DNA of 33,696 nucleotides from Gemmatimonas sp. UBA2094 (GTDB lineage: Bacteria > Gemmatimonadota > Gemmatimonadetes > Gemmatimonadales > Gemmatimonadaceae). The translations under genes and the position numbers were made by a program. The notes under the pieces were generated by a model, which was not told where the DNA came from, searched no databases, and worked only from the letters and a program-made list of their open reading frames with translations. Below, one piece after another: positions 18,470 to 26,084 of this stretch (positions are counted from its first letter, which is position 1; each line of letters starts with the position of its first letter). The DNA lies in NCBI GenBank assembly GCA_002331565.1, contig DCZC01000022.1, forward strand, positions 2,606-36,301. The letters are read 5' to 3'.

Positions 18470-19576
18470 GTGACGCGTTCGGCAGTACGCACACTCGGGG
18501 TCGTCACGGCCGCGCTGATTGGTATCAGCGCGGCCGTTGCCGCCAAGACCCCGGCGCCGCGTCCGCAGAGCGGAACGCAGAGCGGAACGCTGGACATCTA
18601 CTTCATCGACGTCGAAGGGGGACAGTCCACGCTCCTCGTGACGCCCACGAAGGAGTCGATGCTGATCGACGCCGGGTTCGCCGGTGACGGCACCTTCAAT
18701 TCGAAGCCTGGCGATCCCGCGGTCGCGCGTGATCCGCAGCGCATTCTGGCAGCGGCACGCGATGCGGGTATTGCGCGCATCGATCATCTGCTGGTGACGC
18801 ATTTTCATGCGGATCACTTCGGCGGGGTGATGGAGTTGTCGCAGCTGCTGCCGATTCGCGAGTTCATCGATCATGGCCCGCCGAGCGCCGCGGCGGATTC
18901 GGCGGTACCGGGAACGATGGCGCTCTATCAGGCCTATGCCGCCGTGCGCGCCAAAGCGGTGCATCGGCAGCCCAAGGCCGGCGAGCGCCTCCAATTCGGC
19001 GGAATCATCGCAGACGTGCTGGCCAGCGACGGAACGACGCTGCACACGCCACTCGACGGTGGGCCCCGCGTGGCCAACTCTGCGTGTACGTCGGGGGGCG
19101 TGCCGGCACAGGAAAAGCTCGAAAATCCGAACTCCACTGCCGTTCGTGTACAGTTCGGAAAATTCCGCTTTCTCGATGTCGGCGATCTGAGTGGACCGCC
19201 GCTGTATGCGCTGACGTGTCCCGACAATCTGATTGCACAGGCTGACGTCTACCTGATCGCACATCACGGTGGTGCTGATGGCTCCGATCCGTCACTCTTC
19301 GCGGCAGTGAAGCCGCGGATCGCGATCTTCAACAATGGCGCGCGCAAGGGCGCCCAGGAGCCCACGCTCACGGCACTCCGATCGTTCGGCATTGAGGGCT
19401 GGCAGCTGCACAAGACGGCAAATCCGGGGGCCGTCAACAATGCAGATGCGCACATCGCCAATCTCGATCAGAGTACGAGCGCATGGATCAAGCTGTCCGC
19501 CCGGGCTGATGGGTCGTTTGTGGTGACCAATGGCCGGACCGGTGAGCGCACCACGTATCCCGCCCCGGCGCGGTAG
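18470..19576 (+). CDS. Secreted metallo-beta-lactamase-fold hydrolase (ComEC C-terminal-like)
   Basis: 368 residues from a GTG start at 18470, with GAGG upstream. After a signal-like helix (VVTAALIGISAAVA) comes LDIYFIDVEGGQSTLLVTP, typical of MBL-fold proteins related to the ComEC beta-lactamase-like domain. The zinc motif THFHADHFGG supplies His 111, His 113, Asp 115 and His 116. Further metal ligands are likely in FLDVGDLSG and IAHHGGADGSD. It is a stand-alone hydrolase without ComEC membrane helices. Substrate unknown; phosphodiester or ester bonds are plausible. It lies 32 nt after the P1 peptidase in the same direction. Confidence 0.85.
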   Translation: MTRSAVRTLGVVTAALIGISAAVAAKTPAPRPQSGTQSGTLDIYFIDVEGGQSTLLVTPTKESMLIDAGFAGDGTFNSKPGDPAVARDPQRILAAARDAGIARIDHLLVTHFHADHFGGVMELSQLLPIREFIDHGPPSAAADSAVPGTMALYQAYAAVRAKAVHRQPKAGERLQFGGIIADVLASDGTTLHTPLDGGPRVANSACTSGGVPAQEKLENPNSTAVRVQFGKFRFLDVGDLSGPPLYALTCPDNLIAQADVYLIAHHGGADGSDPSLFAAVKPRIAIFNNGARKGAQEPTLTALRSFGIEGWQLHKTANPGAVNNADAHIANLDQSTSAWIKLSARADGSFVVTNGRTGERTTYPAPAR

Positions 19577-19581
19577 TTTTT
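19559..19581 (+). terminator. Weak terminator-like hairpin overlapping the MBL-hydrolase stop
   Basis: A 4-bp CCGC/GCGG stem with a 6-nt loop ends at 19573 and is followed by the stop codon and TTTTT at 19577-19581. The stem is short, so termination would be partial at best. Confidence 0.28.
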
Positions 19582-19626
19582 CTTCGTCGTTTCCAACGGG
19601 TTCTCACGCGATTTCAGGATGCATTC

Positions 19627-20955
19627 ATGACTGGAGCCACTTCCGCCACCTCGCTTGATGCGCTGTGGATGCCGTTCACGGCCAACAAGGCGTTCAAGTC
19701 GCGCCCGCGCTTGCTGGTCAGTGCCAAGGACATGCACTACCGCTCCGATGATGGCCGGACGATTCTCGACGGCACGGCGGGGCTCTGGTGCGTGAATGCG
19801 GGGCATTGCCGGCAGCCGATTCTCGACGCGATGATGCAGGCCGCGTCGACACTCGACTTCGCGCCGAGTTTCCAGATGGGGCATCCGCTGATGTTTCAGC
19901 TCGCGGATCGTCTTGCCGCGTTGCTCCCCGAGGGGATGGATTCCGTCTTTTTTTCGGGTTCCGGCAGCGAAGCGATGGATAGCGCGCTCAAGATAGCCCT
20001 GGCGTACCATCTGGCGCGTGGTGAATCGGAGCGGTGCTTCTTCGTGGGGCGGCAACGCGGCTATCATGGGGTGGGCTTCGGCGGTATTTCGGTCGGTGGT
20101 ATCGAGAACAACCGCAAAACCTTTACCACCCAGCTGCTGCCGCACATCGATCACCTGCCGCACACGCACGATCTCGCGCACAACGCCTTCAGCAAGGGGC
20201 AGCCGCAGTGGGGCGCGCATCTCGCCGACGCGTTGGAAGACATGGTGGCCAAGCATGGGGCAGAGCGGATCGCCGCCGTGATCGTCGAGCCGGTAGCGGG
20301 CTCGACCGGGGTCCTCGTACCGCCGGTGGGGTATCTGCAGCGACTGCGGGAGCTGTGCACGAAGCATGGCATCCTGCTGATTTTCGACGAAGTCATCACG
20401 GGGTTCGGGCGGGTCGGGGCGCCATTTGCCGCGCAGGCGTTTGGTGTAACGCCGGACATTCTGACCGTCGCCAAGGGGCTGACCAACGCGGCTGTCCCCA
20501 TGGGCGCGACAGCAGTGAAAACGTCGATCTACGACACGGTGGTCAATGCCACCGAGCGCGGGATCGAATTCTTTCATGGCTACACCTACAGCGGGCATCC
20601 CCTGGCGGCGGCCGCTGGGCTGGCCACGCTCGACGTGTATCAGCAGGAAGGGCTGCTGACGCGCGCGGCGACGGTCTCGCCGGTCTGGGAAGCGGCGATG
20701 CATGCGCTGCGCGACGCGCCACATGTGATCGACGTGCGGAACATCGGACTGGTGGCCGGGATCGAGTTGGCCGCGCGTGATGGGGTGGTCGGAGCCCGCG
20801 GGTATGATGTCTTTACCAACGCGTTCCACGAGCAGGGGGCGCTCATTCGCGTAACGGGCGATATCGTCGCCCTGTCGCCGCCGCTCATCATCAGTGACGC
20901 CCAAATTGACGAATTGGCGACCAAGGTCCGCCGTGCGTTGGAGGCGACCCCATAG
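19627..20955 (+). CDS. Class III aminotransferase, beta-alanine/omega-amino acid:pyruvate type
   Basis: 442 residues. The N-terminus WMPFTANKAFKSRPRLL and TAGLWCVNAGHCRQPI closely match omega-amino acid:pyruvate aminotransferases. The PLP-binding lysine is Lys 283 in TVAKGLTNAAVPMGA; the cofactor aspartate lies in LIFDEVITGFGRVG, and the phosphate-binding loop in FFSGSGSEAMDSALK. The family moves the amino group of beta-alanine or other omega-amines to pyruvate, giving a semialdehyde. Together with mmsA in this window this would give a route from beta-alanine to acetyl-CoA, although the two genes are 12 kb apart. It is the last gene in the plus-strand series before the mosaic relic. Confidence 0.9.
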   Translation: MTGATSATSLDALWMPFTANKAFKSRPRLLVSAKDMHYRSDDGRTILDGTAGLWCVNAGHCRQPILDAMMQAASTLDFAPSFQMGHPLMFQLADRLAALLPEGMDSVFFSGSGSEAMDSALKIALAYHLARGESERCFFVGRQRGYHGVGFGGISVGGIENNRKTFTTQLLPHIDHLPHTHDLAHNAFSKGQPQWGAHLADALEDMVAKHGAERIAAVIVEPVAGSTGVLVPPVGYLQRLRELCTKHGILLIFDEVITGFGRVGAPFAAQAFGVTPDILTVAKGLTNAAVPMGATAVKTSIYDTVVNATERGIEFFHGYTYSGHPLAAAAGLATLDVYQQEGLLTRAATVSPVWEAAMHALRDAPHVIDVRNIGLVAGIELAARDGVVGARGYDVFTNAFHEQGALIRVTGDIVALSPPLIISDAQIDELATKVRRALEATP

Positions 20956-20997
20956 GGTCACGTCAGGCCGGCACGAATGACGCACCGCTGACGATCA

Positions 20998-21077
20998 GCG
21001 CCGCGGGCGGCAGCGCCGGCTCACCCAGTCCTGTGGGCGGTGCCGACGACTTGATGAAATGCACCTCCACCACCGGC
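20998..21077 (+). repeat. Dispersed repeat, copy of 3217-3296 (3' part of the iorB-like gene)
   Basis: Direct, same-orientation copy over 80 bp with two differences (T3233 to C21014 and C3248 to T21029). Both fall at synonymous third positions of the hydroxylase frame, an alanine and a glycine codon. The source lies about 17.8 kb away. Confidence 0.95.
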
Positions 21078-21112
21078 ATCAGCTCGACATCGAAGATCAG
21101 CGTCGCACTCGG
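21077..21112 (+). repeat. Dispersed repeat, copy of 5944-5979 (FKBP gene)
   Basis: 36 bp, fully identical and in the same orientation as the source, about 15.1 kb away. It shares the two bases GC (21076-21077) with the end of the neighbouring hydroxylase-derived copy, consistent with a microhomology junction. Confidence 0.93.
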
Positions 21113-21147
21113 GGGGAAGGGCAGCGTGGGGTGCAAGGTACCGCGCC

Positions 21148-21177
21148 TTGCCCAACAGCGCTCGCATCAAGTACGAT
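21148..21177 (+). promoter_or_regulatory. Candidate promoter of the secreted nuclease gene
   Basis: TTGCCC (21148-21153), an 18-nt spacer and TACGAT (21172-21177) form a plausible sigma-70-type promoter. The ATG at 21183 follows the -10 box by only 5 nt and no Shine-Dalgarno sequence is seen, so the transcript would again be leaderless or nearly so. Confidence 0.4.
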
Positions 21178-21182
21178 CCGTC

Positions 21183-23231
21183 ATGATTCCGATTTTCACG
21201 CATCGCCCCGACGCATCGTGGTGGCTGCCACGTCATGTCGCCTATCTCGTCGTCGGTGTGCTCACGCTGGCGTCGTGCCGAACCGCCGACCGTGTCACGG
21301 ATCCCGTGCTGCCCCCCGCACCGGAGCAGCCTCCCGGTGGCGTCGTCATCAGCCAGGTGTACGGCGGTGGTGGTAACGCCGGTGCCACGCTGCGCAACGA
21401 TTTCATCGAGTTGTACAACAACACGCCCACGGCGGTGAACCTCGAAGGGTGGTCGGTGCAGTATGCCAGCGCCACCGGCGCCTCCTGGCAGGTCACCACA
21501 TTGCCGGCGATTTCGATCAGGCCAGGGCAGTACCTGTTGGTGCAACAGGCGGCTGGCACCGGTGGCACGACGAGCCTTCCCGCACCCGACGCGACCGGCG
21601 TGATCGCCATGAGTGCGACCGCGGGCAAGGTCGCGCTGCTCAAGACGAGTTCCGCACTGACCGAAGCGTGTCCGGTGGGGAACAACGCCGCCGTTGTCGA
21701 CTTCGTGGGGTACGGCGCGGCCAATTGCGCCGAGTCCACGCCGGCGGGCGTGCTGGCCAACGCGACGGCCGCCGTACGGAAGAGCGCAGGCACCACCGAT
21801 GACGACAACAACACCACCGATTTTGCGACGGATGGCGCACCCACCCCGCGCAACAGTGCGTCGGCGGTGACGGCTCCGACCGGGTCCGGCAAGACGCTGG
21901 TGCGTGGACCGGTGGCAAAGGTGACAGCCACGCTGCCGGCCAACACGCTGGCGGTCGGCGCCAGCATGGCCCTCACCGCTGTGGCCACCGATGCCACGGG
22001 TGCGCGTACCCTGACGACCTTCAGCTTCGCGAGCAGCAACCCGGCGGTGGCCACGATCAATGCGATCACCGGTATCGCCACTGGTGTATCCGTGGGCACC
22101 ACACGAGTGGTTGCGAAGGCAGCGAACGGCGTCACGACCGACTCGCTCACCATCACCGTGACACCGGCTGCTGCGTCGGTGGTGCTCTCGTCGCGCGCCG
22201 ATTCGCTTCCGGTCGGATTCCAAACGCAGCTGTTTGCCACCGGTGTCGACGCCAGCGGAGCCGCCATCAGCAGCAACACGCAAGTGAACTGGCGCACCGA
22301 CAATCCGAATGTCGTCACGGTGAGCGCGGCGGGCGTCATCACGGCGATCAGCGCTGGCACCGCACGCATCAGCGCCACCGCGCGCAGCGACGGTGCCACC
22401 ACGGGTACGACAACTATCGTGACCAATGCGCCGAGCACGGCACCCACGGCACGGAGTGGCCATAACACCGACCTTGGCATCCCCACCGATCTCGATCCAA
22501 GCGATGATCTGCTGATTACGCGTCGGCAGTACACGCTGTCGTACAACGCGCGGCGCGGTGGCCCGAACTGGGTGAGCTGGAATCTTGACGCGTCACACAA
22601 GGGTACCGCCACGCGCTGCAACTGCTTCACCGCGGATCCGGCCGTGGCGGCGTTCGGGTTGCCCGCGTACGACACCAACGACTGGATAAACGGCGGCGCG
22701 TTTTCGCGTGGACACATGTCGCCGTCGGCGGACCGCGCCGCGAGCGACGGAGAGAACGCGCCCACGTTCTATCTGTCCAATATGCTGCCGCAGAATCAGA
22801 CGCTGAACGGTGGCGTGTGGGGGGCCCTCGAGACTGACCTGCGGACGCTCGCATCAGGCGCCGCGCAGCTCTACATCGTGTCCGGGCCCGTGTACACGCG
22901 CAATCGGAGTGGGGTGGGGGTGGACGGCCTCGGCTTTTTGGCGAGTACGACGCAGCCAAACCGCATTGCGATTCCCGACTCCATCTGGAAGATCGCCATC
23001 GTCGTGCCAAACGCGAATGACGTGGCGGCCATCGGGTCGCCGGGCGCCGTACAGGTGATTGCGGCGATGTTCCCCAATAGCGCCACCGGCACGGGCAGCA
23101 GCGCGGCGAACGCGTGGGCGCCGTTCAGTACCACCATTGCGGCGATCGAACGCAGCACCGGCTACAACTTTCTCTCGCGCATTCCGGAAGCGGTGCAATG
23201 TCGGCTCGAGGCGCGAACGTGCGTGCCGTAG
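21183..23231 (+). CDS. Secreted lamin-tail / Big_2 / NUC1-type DNA/RNA non-specific endonuclease
   Basis: 682 residues from ATG 21183; upstream in-frame codons run into the mosaic relic and are unlikely to be used. A leader with lipobox LASC suggests a surface or periplasmic lipoprotein. A lamin-tail domain follows (about 45-220; VVISQVYGGGGNAGA, DFIELYNNTPTAVNLEGWSVQY). Two Big_2-like Ig domains follow (about 240-325, 330-415; each ending in a VGTTRV or AGTARI strand). The C-terminal NUC1 nuclease domain (about 430-682) has FSRGHMSPSADR (His 511 the general base) and LSNMLPQNQTLNGGVW (metal-binding Asn). The common DRGH is SRGH here. It should degrade extracellular nucleic acid, perhaps for phosphate or nucleosides. 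Confidence 0.9.
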   Translation: MIPIFTHRPDASWWLPRHVAYLVVGVLTLASCRTADRVTDPVLPPAPEQPPGGVVISQVYGGGGNAGATLRNDFIELYNNTPTAVNLEGWSVQYASATGASWQVTTLPAISIRPGQYLLVQQAAGTGGTTSLPAPDATGVIAMSATAGKVALLKTSSALTEACPVGNNAAVVDFVGYGAANCAESTPAGVLANATAAVRKSAGTTDDDNNTTDFATDGAPTPRNSASAVTAPTGSGKTLVRGPVAKVTATLPANTLAVGASMALTAVATDATGARTLTTFSFASSNPAVATINAITGIATGVSVGTTRVVAKAANGVTTDSLTITVTPAAASVVLSSRADSLPVGFQTQLFATGVDASGAAISSNTQVNWRTDNPNVVTVSAAGVITAISAGTARISATARSDGATTGTTTIVTNAPSTAPTARSGHNTDLGIPTDLDPSDDLLITRRQYTLSYNARRGGPNWVSWNLDASHKGTATRCNCFTADPAVAAFGLPAYDTNDWINGGAFSRGHMSPSADRAASDGENAPTFYLSNMLPQNQTLNGGVWGALETDLRTLASGAAQLYIVSGPVYTRNRSGVGVDGLGFLASTTQPNRIAIPDSIWKIAIVVPNANDVAAIGSPGAVQVIAAMFPNSATGTGSSAANAWAPFSTTIAAIERSTGYNFLSRIPEAVQCRLEARTCVP

Positions 23232-23314
23232 TGGCCACAGAATCAGAGCAGCGGGAACGATTGGCGGCGGGACCCTGTCGAGACCACGTCGTTGTCGTGA
23301 GGCTTCACCATCGG

Positions 23315-23344
23315 CTGGCAAGGTCGGCATTCGCGTCGTACAAT
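23315..23344 (+). promoter_or_regulatory. Candidate promoter of the bufferin operon
   Basis: CTGGCA (23315-23320), an 18-nt spacer and TACAAT (23339-23344) resemble a sigma-70 promoter in the 246-nt gap before the operon. It would give a leader of about 130 nt. I see no clear ECF-type promoter, the type reported for some bufferin operons. Confidence 0.3.
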
Positions 23345-23477
23345 CAACGGGCAGGCGACCGAGGCCGATTGCATGTCCCATCCCGCACCTGAAGACGCGC
23401 ACACTTCATCAGCGCCGGGCGCAGACGTTCGAGTTCCCGGGCGTCGGACCTGTCCTCAACCCTCATTAGGAGCTCGC

Positions 23478-23753
23478 ATGCACACCCCCCAACACGCCCT
23501 GATACTGGCCGCCGTGGCCGCGATTCTTTCGCCGGGTACATCGCCGGCCACGCCGGAGCAGGCCAAGGAGAAGTGCTACGGCATCGCCAAGGCTGGTCGG
23601 AACGACTGTGCCAGCCTGAGCGGCCGGCACAGCTGTGCCGGCCAGGCCACGTCCGACAACGCCCCAGACGACTGGACGTACGTGGCCAAGGGTACGTGCC
23701 AGAAGTTGGGTGGCATGAGCGTCGCCGAGGCCAAGGCCAAGATCAAGAAGTGA
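23478..23753 (+). CDS. bufA: DUF2282 bufferin-type precursor peptide (RiPP metallophore)
   Basis: 91 residues from ATG 23478, with AGGAG at 23468-23472. A hydrophobic leader ([11 protein letters not shown]) is followed by the family core with exactly four cysteines: Cys 33 (EKCYGI), Cys 44 (NDCA), Cys 53 (HSCAGQA) and Cys 74 (KGTC). DUF2282 proteins encoded with a DUF692 enzyme and a DUF2063 protein are known as bufferins: periplasmic peptides whose cysteines are converted to thiooxazole groups and which bind copper, protecting the cell. The leader lacks the usual Lys or Arg before its hydrophobic part (only His is present), and the tail after Cys 74 ([12 protein letters not shown]) is lysine-rich. 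The start could be an upstream codon, but the Shine-Dalgarno site favours this one. Confidence 0.9.
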   Translation: MHTPQHALILAAVAAILSPGTSPATPEQAKEKCYGIAKAGRNDCASLSGRHSCAGQATSDNAPDDWTYVAKGTCQKLGGMSVAEAKAKIKK

Positions 23754-23760
23754 GGGAAAC

Positions 23761-24573
23761 GTGAGCGAAGGCTTGGTGGCGGGACTGGGGCTGCGGCAGC
23801 CGCATTACGTGGATCTGCTGACGCGTCGCCCGTCACTGCCCTTCGTGGAAGTCCACTCGGAAAATTTCTTTGCCGAGGGCGGCGCCGCCCTTGGTGTGCT
23901 GCACGCCGTACGGGCCGACTACGCGGTCAGCCTGCACGGCGTCGGTCTCGGTCTCGGCTCGGCCGTCGGTCTCGATGAGTGGCACCTACAGCAATTGCAA
24001 CAGCTGGTGGAGCGCGTGCAGCCAGTGCGCGTGTCCGACCACGCCTGCTTCGCCCGCGCCGGCGGCCTGCACGCGCAAGACCTTCTGCCCCTGCGCTTTG
24101 ACGACGCCACGCTGAACCGCCTGGTGGATCACGTGCAGCAGGTGCAGGAGCGCCTGGGCCGATCCATCCTGGTCGAGCATCTCAGCGCCTACGTGGTCTG
24201 GGATGGCGACACGCTGGCCGAACCGGATTTCTTCAACGCCCTGACGGCGCGCAGCGGCTGCCAACTGCTGCTGGACGTCAACAATCTCTACGTGAATGCC
24301 CACAATGCCGGCGGCGGCCCTGCGGCTGCGCGGGCCTGGATGGGCGCCATTCGCCCCGGCAGCGTAGGCGAAATTCATGTTGCCGGCCATGCCGACGTGG
24401 GCGCGCTGTACATCGACGATCACGGCAGTCCCGTCATCGAGCCGGTGTGGGCGCTGCTGGCCGAGGGTCGCGCCCGTTTCGGGCGCGACGTCCCCATCCT
24501 GCTGGAGCGCGATACCGACATCCCGCCATTGGACGATCTGCTTGCCGAAGTGGCGCGTGCGGAGGTGGCGTGA
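23761..24573 (+). CDS. bufB: DUF692 multinuclear non-heme iron oxygenase (MNIO), bufferin-modifying enzyme
   Basis: 270 residues from a GTG start, with GAGGG just upstream, 7 nt after bufA. The DUF692 TIM-barrel is clear: [74 protein letters not shown] and [17 protein letters not shown]. Likely iron ligands by family position include His 59, His 94, Glu 139, Asp 172, Asn 175, His 206, His 221 and Glu 249. Such enzymes (MbnB, TglH, BufB) use two or three irons and oxygen to modify cysteines of a small precursor peptide. It should act in the cytoplasm on the product of the preceding gene. Its stop overlaps the next gene's start by 4 nt. Confidence 0.93.
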   Translation: MSEGLVAGLGLRQPHYVDLLTRRPSLPFVEVHSENFFAEGGAALGVLHAVRADYAVSLHGVGLGLGSAVGLDEWHLQQLQQLVERVQPVRVSDHACFARAGGLHAQDLLPLRFDDATLNRLVDHVQQVQERLGRSILVEHLSAYVVWDGDTLAEPDFFNALTARSGCQLLLDVNNLYVNAHNAGGGPAAARAWMGAIRPGSVGEIHVAGHADVGALYIDDHGSPVIEPVWALLAEGRARFGRDVPILLERDTDIPPLDDLLAEVARAEVA

Positions 24574-25286
24574 CGGCAGACGAGCAAGCCGCCCTTGTGG
24601 CCTGGATCTGGGGCCAGCCGGGTGCACTTCCGCCTCACGGCATGCAGGCCAGCGAGCGCGGCTTGAACGCCTATCGCGAGCACGCCAAGGCCCTGGCGGT
24701 GCGAGCCCTGGCGGCCGTTTTCCCGCGCCTGCAGACGTGGATGGGAGAAGGCGACTTCGCGGGCCTGGCCTGGGCCTTTGCGCGCACCCATCCGCCCCGT
24801 GCCGGCGACGTGAACCGCTGGGGCGGCGAGCTTCCGGCTTTCCTTGGCGGCCTGCCCGGCATGGACGAGGAACCGCCGGCCCTGGCCGCCTTCGAGTGGG
24901 CGCTGCACTGCATGGCGTTTGCCGCCGACGATGGGCCCGCCGACGAAGCGCTGTGGCAGCAACTGCAGCTCACCGACCCCGGCCATCTACGTTTGCGTTT
25001 CGCCACCGGCATTGCCCTGCACCACCTGCCCGTCAGCCTGGACGCGATGCTGAGTGCTGGGGCCGAGGAAACGGGCGGCGGCCCCCTGTGGCTGGTGTGG
25101 CGGTCCGGCTGGCGGCCAGCATGGACCCCGTTCGCCGAGGCGCAGCAGAACGTGCTGGCGGCGCTACTGTGCGAGCCCACGCTGGCGGCGGCGCTGCAGG
25201 CACAGCCTGCCGAGGCGCCCTTACTAACCGCGGTGCTGCAGCAGGGCTGGCGGCAGGGCTGGCTGTTGGGCGCCCAGCGCGCCTAA
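24570..25286 (+). CDS. bufC: DUF2063 family protein, partner of the MNIO enzyme
   Basis: 238 residues from GTG 24570; the GTGA overlap with the bufB stop and GGAGG at 24561-24565 decide the start although the frame is open upstream. The N-terminal part (about 1-90: [50 protein letters not shown]) is the DUF2063 domain. The C-terminal part is alanine- and leucine-rich, with [19 protein letters not shown]. In bufferin and methanobactin-like systems this partner binds the precursor and presents it to the MNIO enzyme. Its presence makes the three genes a complete modification cassette. No DoxX-like fourth gene follows, as is common elsewhere. Confidence 0.88.
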   Translation: MTADEQAALVAWIWGQPGALPPHGMQASERGLNAYREHAKALAVRALAAVFPRLQTWMGEGDFAGLAWAFARTHPPRAGDVNRWGGELPAFLGGLPGMDEEPPALAAFEWALHCMAFAADDGPADEALWQQLQLTDPGHLRLRFATGIALHHLPVSLDAMLSAGAEETGGGPLWLVWRSGWRPAWTPFAEAQQNVLAALLCEPTLAAALQAQPAEAPLLTAVLQQGWRQGWLLGAQRA

Positions 25287-25353
25287 GCTCCGCCCCTTTG
25301 GGTACGACAGGCTCGCCATCGTTTCAGCGAGACCCCCATGAACGTGCTGTTGA

Positions 25354-25995
25354 TCAATCGCGAGCGATCAGCGCATTCCGGATCCCCTCCAGCTGCGCCT
25401 CGATTGCCTGGACTCGCGCTTCGAGCCCATTCAAGACCTCAGCCTCGGCCATGGGCCGCTCCACCGGAAGCCCCCCGCCCCGCCGCACGAAGCGCAGGTA
25501 CCCGATCCCCAGCGTGACGACCAACGCCAGCGCGATGGCGATGAATCGTGCCATCGAGGTGCCCGTCGCCAGAATCAGTCCCACGCCATAGAGCATGGTG
25601 AAGACGCCACCCAGCAACAGGCCATTGCTGAGCACCGACAGCTGATCCGCCCGGAGCACCGCAACCGCCATCGCGAGCGTGGCAAAGGCGATCAGGATCA
25701 GGCTCGTGCTTCGCGCCCACTCGTCGCTCACCTGCCCGGCCCGGCGACTCAAGACCTCGACGGAGTCACGGATGCTCCGCATCTGCGCCTGCTCGTCGGC
25801 CGAAAGGGCTGTCGAGGGGCGCCCGCCTTCGATCCGCCGTTCCTCGCTCCCGAGCGCCCGCATCTGTCTTTCCAGGGGCTCGGCGGGTGATGGGTGGAAG
25901 GTATTGACGCCCACGCCGATGAACGCCGTCAGGAGGAGACCAAGGAAGACGGCAAAGATGATCGAGAATGGCCCTCGTTCTTTGAGCGTTGTCAT
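25354..25995 (-). CDS. Four-helix membrane protein of unknown function
   Basis: 213 residues from ATG 25995. Four hydrophobic segments are visible: FSIIFAVFLGLLLTAFIGVG near the start, then SLILIAFATLAMAVAVL, LLLGGVFTMLYGVGLIL and FIAIALALVVTLGIGYL. Between helices one and two is a roughly 80-residue polar region, possibly extracytoplasmic, with a heptad-like charged stretch (DEQAQMRSIRDSVEVLSRR). The C-terminal tail LNGLEARVQAIEAQLEGIRN looks like a short coiled coil. I do not recognise a named family. It converges on the bufferin operon with a 67-nt gap and lies 89 nt after the PstS-like gene on its own strand. Confidence 0.75.
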   Translation of the reverse strand: MTTLKERGPFSIIFAVFLGLLLTAFIGVGVNTFHPSPAEPLERQMRALGSEERRIEGGRPSTALSADEQAQMRSIRDSVEVLSRRAGQVSDEWARSTSLILIAFATLAMAVAVLRADQLSVLSNGLLLGGVFTMLYGVGLILATGTSMARFIAIALALVVTLGIGYLRFVRRGGGLPVERPMAEAEVLNGLEARVQAIEAQLEGIRNALIARD

Positions 25996-26084
25996 GGCAG
26001 CAGGGGATCGAAAGGTTGGAATGACCCCGCCCAAAGACAACGCGGGACCGCGGGCGCTCGGACGCGCCTCGATGAATGGAACGC

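Larger units (their letters stand above)
20963..21133 (-). pseudogene. Mosaic relic of the FKBP and iorB-like genes
   Basis: Three segments of the window's own minus-strand locus are joined here in native order. Positions 21114-21133 resemble the FKBP start region 6383-6402 (18 of 20). Positions 21077-21112 equal FKBP positions 5944-5979 (36 of 36). Positions 20998-21077 match the iorB-like 3' part 3217-3296 (78 of 80). About 400 bp and about 2.65 kb of intervening DNA are absent. On the minus strand one reading frame runs through all three: PPSATLIFDVELM of FKBP continues into [15 protein letters not shown] of the hydroxylase, and the frame ends at TGA 20965-20963. From the position equivalent to the FKBP start (now CTG, not GTG) it would be 53 codons. 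I read it as a decayed duplicate; expression is not shown. Confidence 0.8.

Noticed and set aside
21021..22463. Long minus-strand frame opposite the nuclease gene
   Set aside because: Gly/Arg-rich without domain signs; the plus strand has a signal sequence, Ig-like and NUC1 motifs.
25301..25360. Small open frame or palindrome after bufC (TGATC...GATCA)
   Set aside because: The palindrome includes the stop codon of the membrane-protein gene and has mismatches; no ribosome-binding site or U-run supports a gene or terminator.
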